DNA of 64,000 bases from Gordonia humi (GTDB taxonomy: Bacteria > Actinomycetota > Actinomycetes > Mycobacteriales > Mycobacteriaceae): the NCBI RefSeq assembly GCF_014197435.1, contig NZ_JACIFP010000001.1:2914001-2978000 (forward strand), read 5' to 3'. A program made the translations under genes and the position numbers. The notes under the pieces are model-generated. The model searched no databases, had not been told where the DNA came from, and saw only the letters and a program-made list of their open reading frames with translations. This document shows positions 38,410-46,620 of this stretch, in pieces; the stretch's first letter is position 1; each line of letters begins with the position of its first letter.

Positions 38410-41400
38410 TCAGAAGCCGTCGATCGCCTTGCGGACCCGCTTCTCCGAGACCGGCCCGTCCGTGCCGAGCTGCTGGGCGAAGAGACTGACGCGCAACTCC
38501 TCCAGCTGCCACTGCACCATCTCGTTCAGCGCGTCGTGGCGAGACTCCGGCACCTGCGCGAGCCGCTGATTCCATGCGGCCACCAGCCGATCGATCACGG
38601 CCGTGCCCGCGTTGTCCCGGGACGCGGACGCCGGCAGGGCGTCCAGGCGCAGACGTGCGGCCTCCAGGTAGCGGGGAAGTGCGCGTAGGCGAGGTCCGGG
38701 CGTGACGCCGACGAAACCGTCGAAGACAAGATTCGCGATCTGATCGGCCACGTCGTCGGCGGCGAGGGTGCCCACGTGTCGATCGACGGCGCGTCGGACC
38801 TGCGCGTACTCGGCGAAGGCGTCGACCGCGGCCATGAAGTAGTCGGGTGCGGCGGACCTGACGGTGGGCGCGAGCCGGGCCGAGAGAGCGTCGAAGTCGG
38901 CCGCCGATCGAATGCGTGCGACGGCGGTGTCGCCGGCGAGGACGTCGATCACGGCTCGTCGTGTGCAGTCGGCGAGGAGGGCGTCGACGTCGCGATACGG
39001 GCTCTGGCTCAACGCGAGCTTGTGCGCGGGCGCCAACGAGGAGGCCAGACGTCGACTCGGCGGTGCGACGGTGCTGCTGAGGAGTTCGCGGACTCCGGCG
39101 ACGATTCCGGCATCGCGCGCCGCGGGGGTCGACACGTCGACGATGCGGACACCCCGGCCGGGTGTCACCGCGAGTGTCGGATACCGGGTGACCTGCTGCC
39201 CGGCCAGGGTCTGAACACGGTGGTCGGCGAGAGTGCCGATTCCGTCCGCCGACCAGGATGAGAACATCTCACCCCCGGTCGTCCGCGCGGTCGGCGAGCC
39301 GCCGGTGAACTGGTCCCGAAGGTCTCCGAGCCGGTCCGACCGTGCTATGACCGCGCCCTCCGGATCGGTCACCGCATAGTGCATCCGCAGATGCGCGGGT
39401 AGGTTCTCAGGTCGGAAGTCTCTGGGGCCCAGGGAGATACGAGTGATCGACGAGAGTTCACGAGCCAACGCCGGGAGCAGGGCCTCCGCCCGCGGCGACA
39501 GCGACTCCAGAGCGAGATCGGCGTATCGGGCGGCGGGCGACATCGACTTGCGGAGCCCCTTCGGGAGCGACTTGATGAGCGCGGTGACGAGTTCGGTCCG
39601 CATGCCGGGGACCAGCCAGTCGAATCCGCCGTCGTGGACGTGGTCGAGCAGGGCGCGCGGGACGACGACGGTCACTCCGTCATCGGGCGCCCCCGGTGAG
39701 AAGTGGTAGCGCAGTTCCAGACGTGTCTCGCCCTGCCGCCACGCCGACGGGAACTCCGAGGCCTGGGGCGTGTCGTCGGCAGCGAACATGTCCGGCGTCA
39801 GATCGAGCAGTGTCGGATCGGTGCGGCCGGCCTTCTTCCACCACGAATCGAAATGGCGGGCCGAGACGACCGTCGCCGGGATCCGGGCGTCATAGAACTC
39901 GAACAGCTCCGTGTCGCTCATCCCGACATCGCGCCGTCGCGCACGATGCTCGAGGTCTTCGACCTCCTTGAGGAGATCGGCGTTGTGCGCGGCGAACGCG
40001 TGGCGGGTGCGCCAGCGGCCGCCGACGAGAGCCTCGGTGATGAAGATCTCGCGCGCGGTTTTCGGGTCGATCGAGCCGTAGTGCACGCGGCGCTGGGCGA
40101 CGAGCGGTACACCGTAGAGGGTGACGCGCTCGTAGGCCATCACGGCACCGCGACGCGTGGACCAGTGCGGTTCGCTGTAGGTGCGGGTGACGAGGTCGGC
40201 GGCGGCCTGCTCGACCCACTCCGGATCGATGGCGGCGACGGTGTGCGCGAAGAGTCGGGACGTCTCCATCAGCTCGGCGGCGACGACGAACGCGGGCGGC
40301 TTCGACGACAGGAACGACCCGGGGAAGATCGTGAACTTGGTTCCTCGTGTGCCGAGGAACTCCCGGGTGTCGCCCTGGCGGGCGCCGACGTTCGTGAGGA
40401 GCCCGGTCAGGACCGACTTGTGGACGGCGGTCGCGTCGGCCTCGGTGTCGGGGATCTGCCATTTCAGGTCGCGTACGGTGCGTTTGAGCTGGCGGTGCAG
40501 GTCCCACCACTCGCGTACTCGCAGGTAGTGGATGAATTCGCGTTCGCACTGGCGACGGAACTGGTTGCCGGACAGCTCGTCGCGGCGCTCCTGCAGGTAC
40601 GACCAGAGTTTGAGATAGCCCATGAACTCCGATCCGGGCACCGCGTGACGGCGGTGCGCGGTCTGCGCGGCCTCGCGTCTGTCGGAGGGAAACTCGCGGA
40701 CGTCGGGCAGCGCGAGAGCGGCGGCGATCACGAGAACGTGGTCGAGACATCCGTTCTCGTGTCCGGCCACCAGCATGCGCCCGAGGCGGGGATCCACGGG
40801 CAGACGCGCCAGCGTGGTGCCGACCTTGGTCAGCCGGGCCACCGCGGAGTCGGTGTCGGTGACCGCGCCGAGCTCGGACAGCAGTGCCATGCCGTCGCGG
40901 ACGGCGCGCGCCTCGGGCGGTTGCACGAACGGGAAGTCGGCGATGTCGCCGAGTCGCAGGGACAGCATCGACAGGATGACCGCGGCGAGGTTGCTGCGCA
41001 GGATCTCCGGATCGGTGTACTCGGGGCGGGCGTCGAAGTCGTCCTCGGCGTAGAGGCGGATGCAGACGCCGGGCGCCACGCGACCGCAGCGGCCGGCGCG
41101 CTGCCGCGCGCTGGCCTGCGAGACCTTCTCGATCGGCAGACGCGTCACCTTGGTCCGCGTCGAGTACCGCGAGATACGCGCCGTGCCCGCGTCGATCACA
41201 TAACGGATGCCGGGCACCGTCAGCGAGGTCTCGGCGACGTTGGTGGCGAGCACGATGCGTCGGCCGTTCGACGGCGCGAACACCCGATGCTGTTCGGCGA
41301 CGGACAGGCGAGCGTACAGGGGCACGATCTCGGCGCTCTGACGCTTCCGGCCGAGGGCTTCCGCGGTCTCGCGGATGTCGCGTTCGGTGGGCAGGAACAC

Positions 41401-42096
41401 CAGGACGTCACCGGCCCCGCCCGACCAGAGCTCGCCGACCGCCGCGTCGATGGCCGCGATCTGGTCGAGGTCGGCGTGGTCCTCGTCGTCGGCGGCCAGG
41501 GGGCGATACCGCACCTCGACCGGATACGTCCGTCCGGACACCTCGAGGATCGGCACCTCGTCGTCCGGCCCGGCGAAATGGCGGGCGAACCGGTCCGGCT
41601 CGATGGTGGCCGAGGTGATGACGACCTTGAGGTCGCGGCGCCTGGGCAGCAGCTGTTTGAGGTAGCCGAGCAGGAAGTCGATGTTGAGGCTGCGCTCGTG
41701 GGCCTCGTCGATGATGATCGTGTCATAGCCGCGCAGCAGCGGATCGGTGGTGATCTCGCGGAGCAGGATGCCGTCGGTCATCACTTTGATCTGCGTCGAG
41801 CGCGAGCTCTTGTCCGAGAAGCGCACCTGGTAGCCGACGGCGTCGCCGATCTCGGTGCCGAGCTCGTCGGCGATACGGGTGGCGACCGACGTCGCGGCGA
41901 TGCGGCGCGGCTGAGTGTGGCCGATGGCGGTCCGGCCGAGTTCGAGACAGATCTTGGGGAGCTGGGTGGTCTTACCCGATCCGGTCTCGCCCGCGATGAC
42001 GACCACCTGGTGGTCGGCGATGGCGGCGGCGATCTCCTCGCGGCACGCGCTGACGGGGAGCTCCGGCGGATAGGTGATGGTCAGAGGCGACGACAT
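38410..42096 (-). CDS. hrpA: ATP-dependent RNA helicase HrpA
   Basis: This is a 1228-residue DEAH-box helicase of the HrpA family, which unwinds RNA and rescues collided ribosomes in E. coli. Motifs: I 'GETGSGKTTQLP', Ia 'TQPRRIAATSVA', II 'DEAHERS', III 'TSATIEPDRFARHF', and VI 'QRAGRCGRVAPG'. Helicase-associated HA2 and OB domains follow, then the long DUF3418 C-terminal region (about 640-1220) typical of HrpA. It is convergent with nrdR and divergent from the SRPBCC gene. Confidence 0.94.
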   Translation of the reverse strand: MSSPLTITYPPELPVSACREEIAAAIADHQVVVIAGETGSGKTTQLPKICLELGRTAIGHTQPRRIAATSVATRIADELGTEIGDAVGYQVRFSDKSSRSTQIKVMTDGILLREITTDPLLRGYDTIIIDEAHERSLNIDFLLGYLKQLLPRRRDLKVVITSATIEPDRFARHFAGPDDEVPILEVSGRTYPVEVRYRPLAADDEDHADLDQIAAIDAAVGELWSGGAGDVLVFLPTERDIRETAEALGRKRQSAEIVPLYARLSVAEQHRVFAPSNGRRIVLATNVAETSLTVPGIRYVIDAGTARISRYSTRTKVTRLPIEKVSQASARQRAGRCGRVAPGVCIRLYAEDDFDARPEYTDPEILRSNLAAVILSMLSLRLGDIADFPFVQPPEARAVRDGMALLSELGAVTDTDSAVARLTKVGTTLARLPVDPRLGRMLVAGHENGCLDHVLVIAAALALPDVREFPSDRREAAQTAHRRHAVPGSEFMGYLKLWSYLQERRDELSGNQFRRQCEREFIHYLRVREWWDLHRQLKRTVRDLKWQIPDTEADATAVHKSVLTGLLTNVGARQGDTREFLGTRGTKFTIFPGSFLSSKPPAFVVAAELMETSRLFAHTVAAIDPEWVEQAAADLVTRTYSEPHWSTRRGAVMAYERVTLYGVPLVAQRRVHYGSIDPKTAREIFITEALVGGRWRTRHAFAAHNADLLKEVEDLEHRARRRDVGMSDTELFEFYDARIPATVVSARHFDSWWKKAGRTDPTLLDLTPDMFAADDTPQASEFPSAWRQGETRLELRYHFSPGAPDDGVTVVVPRALLDHVHDGGFDWLVPGMRTELVTALIKSLPKGLRKSMSPAARYADLALESLSPRAEALLPALARELSSITRISLGPRDFRPENLPAHLRMHYAVTDPEGAVIARSDRLGDLRDQFTGGSPTARTTGGEMFSSWSADGIGTLADHRVQTLAGQQVTRYPTLAVTPGRGVRIVDVSTPAARDAGIVAGVRELLSSTVAPPSRRLASSLAPAHKLALSQSPYRDVDALLADCTRRAVIDVLAGDTAVARIRSAADFDALSARLAPTVRSAAPDYFMAAVDAFAEYAQVRRAVDRHVGTLAADDVADQIANLVFDGFVGVTPGPRLRALPRYLEAARLRLDALPASASRDNAGTAVIDRLVAAWNQRLAQVPESRHDALNEMVQWQLEELRVSLFAQQLGTDGPVSEKRVRKAIDGF

Positions 42097-42258
42097 GATG
42101 TCGTCAGTCTACGGCTGCGGCACAACCGAGTCGCATGAGCGATGCCCGGACGACTGATCGCATCCCACGTGCTGCGGTGGTCGATGGGCCGATGACGAAC
42201 CCGGTGGCTGCCGCGGCAGGTGTTGCTCAGCCGCGCGGAGAGTGATTCGCTTGTCGAC

Positions 42259-42708
42259 ATGAGTGCGGAGCAGCGGATCGTGACGGCGAGGCGAGTGGTG
42301 GCGGCCTCCTCGGCGACAGTCTTCGAGCTGATCGCCGATCCGGCGCGCCAGCCGGAGTGGGACGGGAACGACAATCTCGCCGCCGCCGAGCCGGGGCAGC
42401 GAGTGCAGGCGGTCGGCGACACGTTCGACACCGTGCTCACGGTGGGCGCCGTGCGCCGCAATCACGTCGTCGAGTTCGACGAGGGGCGGCTGATCGCCTG
42501 GCGCCCTTCTGAAGTCGGTCAGGATCCGCCCGGGCACCTGTGGCGGTGGGAGATCGAACCGACCGGCGACGGGGCCGTGGTGACGCACACCTACGACTGG
42601 ACCGAACTGCGCGATGAGCAGCGAGAAGTGCGGGCGCGGGCGACGACGTCGGACAAGCTCATGGCGTCGATCGACCGGCTCGCCGAACTCGCCCGGTCAC
42701 ACGCCTGA
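42259..42708 (+). CDS. SRPBCC (polyketide cyclase/START-like) family protein
   Basis: This is a 149-residue single-domain protein of the Bet v1-like SRPBCC fold. Visible features are 'RRVVAASSATVFELIADPARQPEWDGN' at the N-terminus, central strands 'HLWRWEIEPTGDGAVVTHTYDW', and a C-terminal helix. Such proteins bind hydrophobic ligands, but the ligand is unknown. I start at ATG 42259; an upstream in-frame start at 42220 would add 13 non-conserved residues. Confidence 0.8.
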   Translation: MSAEQRIVTARRVVAASSATVFELIADPARQPEWDGNDNLAAAEPGQRVQAVGDTFDTVLTVGAVRRNHVVEFDEGRLIAWRPSEVGQDPPGHLWRWEIEPTGDGAVVTHTYDWTELRDEQREVRARATTSDKLMASIDRLAELARSHA

Positions 42709-42773
42709 CCGATAGGCTCACATTTCTCGGTGCCACCGAGCACGAGCGGCCGTCGGCGTGCGATATTTGGTCT

Positions 42774-44006
42774 ATGGGATCTCTTTGGCACGGCTTTGCA
42801 GACATGGGTGCGGTCACGGCGAGCGGCCCGTTCGTCATCACGCGCGGCGACGGCACCCGAATCTTCGACGACAAGGGCGGCGAGTACATCGACGCCACCG
42901 CTGGACTGTGGTTCACCAACATCGGCCACGGCCGCACCGAGGTGGCCGAAGCGGTCGCCAAGCAGCTGTCGACGATCGCGCACTACTCGAACTTCGGCGA
43001 CTTCGCCTCGGACGTGACGCTCGAGCTCGCCGAGCGCGTGGCGGGCATGGCACCGGTGGCCGGCTCCAAGGTGCTGTTCACCCTCGGCGGCTCCGACTCG
43101 GTCGACAGCGCGTTCAAGCTGGCCCGTCGCTACTGGGTGGAGCAGGGCAAGCCGGATAAGAAGATCGTCGTCGGTCGCACCAAGGCGTATCACGGCATGC
43201 ATGCCGCGGGCACCTCGCTGGCGGGCATTCCGGCGAACGCCGAGGGGTACGGCCAGATCCTGCCGGACACCGAGACCGTCGACTGGGACGACGCGAAGAG
43301 CCTGCTCGGTCTGATCGAACGAGTCGGCGCGGACAACATCGCCGCGTTCTTCGTCGAGCCGATCATCGGTGCGGGCGGCGTGTATCTGCCGCCGGAGGGT
43401 TATCTGCGCGAGGTCCGCGAGATCTGCCGCGACCACGACGTCCTGTTCGTCGCCGACGAGGTCGTCACCGGCTTCGGCCGCATCGGCGCAGGGCAGTGGT
43501 TCGCGTCGGCGCGATTCGATCTGCAGCCCGACATGATGACCACCGCCAAGGGCCTCACCAGCGGCTACGTGCCGATGGGCGCGCTCATCGTCGCACCGAA
43601 CGTCGCCGAGCCGTTCTTCGCCGGCGGCACCTGGTTCCGTCACGGCTACACCTACGGCGGCCACAACGCGTCGGCCGCGGCCGCGCTGGCCAACCTGGAC
43701 ATCATCGAGCGCGAGAACCTGCTCGACGGCGCCGACCGCCTCGAATCAGATCTGGCGCAGGCGTTCTCGCCACTGGCCGAGTTGGACGCCGTCGCCGAGG
43801 TCCGCACCGGTCTGGGCGCCGTCACGGCGGTGCAGCTCGCCGACCCGAGCAAGGCGATGGCCGCGATCGGCAAGCTCCGCGAGCACGGCGTGTCCTCGCG
43901 TGCCGCGGGCCAGGGCGCGTTGCAGATCTCGCCCGCGTTCGTCATGACGACCGAGGAGGTCGGCGAGATGGCCGACCGATTCACGAAGGCTCTGAACGAG
44001 CTGTAG
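42774..44006 (+). CDS. class III PLP-dependent aminotransferase
   Basis: This is a 410-residue aminotransferase of the omega-amino acid/4-aminobutyrate type. Landmarks are 'GLWFTNIGHG' (substrate loop), 'GGSDSVDSAFKLAR', 'FFVEPIIGAGG', 'VLFVADEVVTGFGRIG' with the PLP-ring Asp, and the Schiff-base lysine in 'TTAKGLTSGYVPMGA'. The specific donor (beta-alanine, GABA, putrescine or others) cannot be told. It appears monocistronic; the downstream plus-strand unit starts from its own promoter. Confidence 0.85.
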   Translation: MGSLWHGFADMGAVTASGPFVITRGDGTRIFDDKGGEYIDATAGLWFTNIGHGRTEVAEAVAKQLSTIAHYSNFGDFASDVTLELAERVAGMAPVAGSKVLFTLGGSDSVDSAFKLARRYWVEQGKPDKKIVVGRTKAYHGMHAAGTSLAGIPANAEGYGQILPDTETVDWDDAKSLLGLIERVGADNIAAFFVEPIIGAGGVYLPPEGYLREVREICRDHDVLFVADEVVTGFGRIGAGQWFASARFDLQPDMMTTAKGLTSGYVPMGALIVAPNVAEPFFAGGTWFRHGYTYGGHNASAAAALANLDIIERENLLDGADRLESDLAQAFSPLAELDAVAEVRTGLGAVTAVQLADPSKAMAAIGKLREHGVSSRAAGQGALQISPAFVMTTEEVGEMADRFTKALNEL

Positions 44007-44023
44007 GTTCCGCGTTAAATCCG

Positions 44024-44053
44024 TTGCGGGCCGTCTCCGCCCCGGCGTAGCGT
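44024..44053 (+). promoter_or_regulatory. promoter of the orphan small-ORF unit
   Basis: A -35-like TTGCGG (44024-44029) and a -10-like TAGCGT (44048-44053) are separated by 18 bases. Transcription would start near 44060, just before the ribosome site. Confidence 0.5.
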
Positions 44054-44068
44054 TTGTCTCGTCAAGGG

Positions 44069-44082
44069 AAAGGAGGTGGTCC
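44069..44082 (+). promoter_or_regulatory. near-perfect extended Shine-Dalgarno sequence
   Basis: AAAGGAGGTGGTCC matches the complement of the 16S rRNA 3' end (AAAGGAGGTGATCC) at 13 of 14 positions, far stronger than any other ribosome site in the window. It precedes the ATG at 44088 by 5 bases. Confidence 0.75.
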
Positions 44083-44087
44083 GAACA

Positions 44088-44126
44088 ATGATCTCTCATC
44101 GGACTATGGAGGTGGCCGTCGCCTGA
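44088..44126 (+). CDS. 12-codon small ORF (leader peptide or microprotein)
   Basis: The ORF encodes MISHRTMEVAVA. It has its own promoter candidate and an extended Shine-Dalgarno sequence. Its TGA is followed by three more TGA codons at 4-base intervals (44128, 44132, 44136), so every frame is closed at once. Hairpins 44129-44154 and 44152-44167 overlap by three bases, and a terminator follows at 44180-44221. This is the layout of a transcription attenuator, but no plus-strand gene follows before the convergent ahpD. It could be a stand-alone microprotein, a small RNA, or a leader that has lost its gene. I do not recognise the peptide. Confidence 0.55.
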   Translation: MISHRTMEVAVA

Positions 44127-44128
44127 CT

Positions 44129-44167
44129 GACTGACTGAGATCCATCAGCCAGTCGGCGGTCGCCGAC
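44129..44167 (+). other. two overlapping hairpins after the small ORF
   Basis: Hairpin 1 is GACTG-a-CTGA (44129-44138), loop GATCCA, TCAG-c-CAGTC (44145-44154). Hairpin 2 is GTCGGC (44152-44157), loop GGTC, GCCGAC (44162-44167). They share bases 44152-44154 and so partly exclude each other. Confidence 0.5.
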
Positions 44168-44179
44168 CCCCGAAGAGGA

Positions 44180-44233
44180 CGGACCCCGTGTTCGCGCGAA
44201 CGTCGCGCGGCACGGGGTCCGTTTCGTTTCGTT
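44180..44233 (+). terminator. strong intrinsic terminator of the small-ORF unit
   Basis: CGGACCCCGTG (44180-44190) pairs perfectly with CACGGGGTCCG (44211-44221). The inside is extended by CGCGCGA/TCGCGCG (44193-44199 and 44203-44209). A T-rich tail, TTTCGTTTCGTTCC, follows. This is the clearest intrinsic terminator in the window. Confidence 0.85.
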
Positions 44234-44293
44234 CCGCGACCGCAGAGGCATCGGCTCGGCCGAACCGGGTCGCACGCCCCTCGCCCCGGATGC

Positions 44294-44331
44294 GATTCGC
44301 GCCCCGCCGGACGACTGGCGGGGCGCGAATC
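44294..44331. terminator. perfect 15-bp hairpin downstream of ahpD
   Basis: GATTCGCGCCCCGCC (44294-44308) and GGCGGGGCGCGAATC (44317-44331) form a perfect stem with an 8-base loop, 20 bases past the ahpD stop codon on the minus strand. It probably ends the ahpCD mRNA, without a T-run. Confidence 0.7.
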
Positions 44332-44351
44332 TGTTACTGGTACAGCGGTGC

Positions 44352-44879
44352 TCAGGCGAGAGCTTCGGCGGCGGTGATCGCCTGGCCGACACCGGCGACG
44401 ACCGACGCGACCTTGAGCGTCTCGAAGACGGCCTCGCGGTCGACGCCCGCTTCGCGGACGACGTTCTCGTGCGCGCCGACGCAGTGGTGGCAGCCGTTGA
44501 CCGCCGAGACGGCCAGCGACCACAGCTCGAAGTCGGCCTTCTCCACACCCGGGTTGCCGATGATGTTCATCCGCAGGCCCGGACGCAGGTCGTCGTACTT
44601 CCCGTCGAGGAAGCTGCGACCGCGGTAGAAGACGTTGTTCATGCCCATGATCGACGCGGCGCCGAGAGCGGCGTTGTACGCCTCGGCCGAGAGGGTGTCG
44701 GCGGCCTCGTCGGCGATCTCCTTGAGGACGGTCGCGTTGCGGGTGGCTGCGGCGGTGGCCAGCAGTGCACCCCACAGCTGCTGCTCGTTCAGCGCGGTGG
44801 TGCGGCTGATCGAACCGAGGTTCAGCTTGAGGTCCTTGGCGTACTCCGGTAGAGCGGCCTTCAGGTTGTCGATGCTCAC
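44352..44879 (-). CDS. ahpD: alkyl hydroperoxide reductase AhpD
   Basis: AhpD is the carboxymuconolactone-decarboxylase-family disulfide reductase that recycles AhpC. The 175-residue protein has the redox motif 'CHHC' (Cys130 and Cys133) in '[11 protein letters not shown]', with the upstream Glu and following His of the proton relay. The GTG start at 44879 has AAGGAG eight bases upstream. It follows ahpC after 47 bases on the same strand and is expected to be peroxide-induced through the divergent oxyR. Confidence 0.94.
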   Translation of the reverse strand: MSIDNLKAALPEYAKDLKLNLGSISRTTALNEQQLWGALLATAAATRNATVLKEIADEAADTLSAEAYNAALGAASIMGMNNVFYRGRSFLDGKYDDLRPGLRMNIIGNPGVEKADFELWSLAVSAVNGCHHCVGAHENVVREAGVDREAVFETLKVASVVAGVGQAITAAEALA

Positions 44880-44926
44880 GGACGTGCTCCTTCTACGTGC
44901 GAAATGGACGGGCTCGATGCCTGTGA

Positions 44927-45508
44927 TCAGGCCGACATCAGTTCTGCGGCGTTGATGGTCGGGTCGCCCTTGCGCCAGTTGCACGCGCACAGCTCGTCCG
45001 ACTGCAGAGCATCGAGGACACGCAGGACCTCGTCGACGTTGCGGCCGACCGAACCGGCAGTGACCGAGACGAACTGGACCTCGTTGTTCGGGTCGACGAT
45101 GAACGTGGCGCGATCGGCGACACCGTCGGCGTTCAGGACACCGGTCGCCTCGACGAGCTCGCGCTTGAGGTCCGAGAGCATCGGGAACGGCAGGGTCTTG
45201 AGCTCGTCGTGCTGTGCACGCCACTGGAAGTGGACGAACTCGTTGTCGACCGATGCGCCCAGGACCTGTGCGTCGCGGTCGGCGAACTCGTCGTTCAGCT
45301 TGCCGAAGGCGGCGATCTCGGTCGGGCACACGAAGGTGAAGTCCTTGGGCCAGAAGAAGACGATGCGCCACTTGCCCGCGTAGTCGTCGGAGGTGACCGT
45401 GGTGAAGTAGTCGTCCGGCTGCTGCGCATCGACCTTGGACAGGTCGCCGCCGATGACTGCGGTCAGATTGTAGGCCGGGAACTGGTCGCCGATGGTCAGC
45501 AGTGCCAT
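44927..45508 (-). CDS. ahpC: peroxiredoxin AhpC
   Basis: AhpC reduces peroxides. The 193-residue protein has the peroxidatic cysteine Cys61 in 'FTFVCPTEI' and two further cysteines, Cys174 and Cys176 in 'ELCACNW', the three-cysteine arrangement of mycobacterial AhpC that is served by AhpD. The ATG at 45508 lies 144 bases from the divergent oxyR start, with a candidate OxyR site between. Confidence 0.95.
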   Translation of the reverse strand: MALLTIGDQFPAYNLTAVIGGDLSKVDAQQPDDYFTTVTSDDYAGKWRIVFFWPKDFTFVCPTEIAAFGKLNDEFADRDAQVLGASVDNEFVHFQWRAQHDELKTLPFPMLSDLKRELVEATGVLNADGVADRATFIVDPNNEVQFVSVTAGSVGRNVDEVLRVLDALQSDELCACNWRKGDPTINAAELMSA

Positions 45509-45630
45509 GACACGTACTCCTCAAATCGATTGGAATGGGGGAGAAGCGATTTCGCTCTCCGCGGAGCCGGGGTCACCGTGCTCCGTCTGACATCGATTCT
45601 GCCCAAACACCCTTAAAAAGTAAACGTGAT

Positions 45631-45653
45631 GATAGGCACTATATTGATAGGCA
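45631..45653. promoter_or_regulatory. candidate OxyR site: ATAG/CTAT elements with an 8-base direct repeat
   Basis: GATAGGCA occurs at 45631-45638 and again at 45646-45653, 15 bases apart, with CTAT between. The ATAG/CTAT tetranucleotides recall OxyR-type LysR sites. The second copy overlaps the oxyR start codon, consistent with autorepression. Confidence 0.5.
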
Positions 45654-46597
45654 TGACTGATCAAAGATATCAGCCGTCGATAGGTGGTCTCCGAGCCTTT
45701 GTCGCCGTGGCCAAGAAGCTGCACTTCAGCTCGGCGGCAACGGAACTCGGTGTCAGTCAGCCGTCGCTGTCCCAAGCTCTCGCGGGCCTGGAGTCCGGCC
45801 TCGGGCTCCAGCTCGTGGAGCGCACGACGCGGCGAGTCATGCTGACTCCGGAGGGGAAGCGGCTGCTCCCGGCCGCCATCGCGGCGTGCGATGCGGTGGA
45901 CGATTTCCTGCTCGACGCTGCGGGGGACCTGGACCCGCTCGCCGGCCGAGTGCGGCTCGGCATCATTCCGACCATCGCGCCGTACATCCTGCCCCGTGTG
46001 CTGCGCGGTCTCGCGCTGCGTCGACCCGACCTCGACCTGCTGGTCATCGAGGACCAGACGGACCGACTGCTGGCGCAGCTCCGCGACGGATCGCTCGATG
46101 CGGCGGTGCTCGCCCTGCCCGCCAACATGCCCGGCATCGGGGAGATCGTCATGTACGACGAGGACTTCCTCCTCGCGCTGCCGTCGGGCCACCCGCTGGC
46201 CGGTGGCAAGCGCCTGTCGCCCGCACTCCTCGCCGATCTGCCGCTGCTCCTGCTCGACGAGGGGCACTGTCTGCGCGATCAGGCCCTCGACGTCTGTCAG
46301 AGGGCCGGAGTGGACCCCGATCTGCAACAGACGCGGGCGGCGTCCCTGACGACGGCGGTGCAGTGTGTGGAGGGCGGTCTGGGCGTCACCCTGATTCCGG
46401 CGACGTCGGTGGGCGTCGAGACCGCGTCGGGCGGTCTGGCCGTCGCCGAGTTCGCACGTCCGCGCCCGGGGCGTCGCATCGGCCTGGTCTTCCGGGAATC
46501 GTCCGGGCGCGCGGAGTCGTACCGTTCCCTGGCCGACGACATCACGGCGGTCGTCGCGCAGAGCGGTGACGTGACCGTGCCGGTCGTGACGGTGTGA
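45653..46597 (+). CDS. oxyR: LysR-family peroxide regulator OxyR
   Basis: This 314-residue LysR-type regulator is divergent from ahpCD, the arrangement of mycobacterial oxyR. The N-terminal helix-turn-helix is '[35 protein letters not shown]'. The sensor domain contains '[14 protein letters not shown]', with the two redox cysteines Cys206- and Cys214-type spacing expected for OxyR. I start at ATG 45653 (MTDQRYQP); an ATG at 45626 is in frame but lies upstream of the repeat region. It probably activates ahpCD on oxidation. Confidence 0.9.
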   Translation: MTDQRYQPSIGGLRAFVAVAKKLHFSSAATELGVSQPSLSQALAGLESGLGLQLVERTTRRVMLTPEGKRLLPAAIAACDAVDDFLLDAAGDLDPLAGRVRLGIIPTIAPYILPRVLRGLALRRPDLDLLVIEDQTDRLLAQLRDGSLDAAVLALPANMPGIGEIVMYDEDFLLALPSGHPLAGGKRLSPALLADLPLLLLDEGHCLRDQALDVCQRAGVDPDLQQTRAASLTTAVQCVEGGLGVTLIPATSVGVETASGGLAVAEFARPRPGRRIGLVFRESSGRAESYRSLADDITAVVAQSGDVTVPVVTV

Positions 46598-46620
46598 GAC
46601 CCGCTGCCGACGGTCCGGGT

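Larger units (their letters stand above)
44007..44351 (+). other. intergenic region with orphan leader-type transcription unit
   Basis: This gap of 345 bases lies between the aminotransferase gene and the convergent ahpD. It holds a promoter candidate, a near-perfect Shine-Dalgarno sequence, a 12-codon ORF, overlapping hairpins, a strong terminator, and then a second perfect 15-bp stem nearer ahpD. The parts are listed separately. Confidence 0.7.

Noticed and set aside
39703..42138. An 811-codon open frame antisense to hrpA
   Set aside because: Composition is typical of antisense shadow frames (Gly/Arg/Asp/His-rich) and no domain is recognisable.
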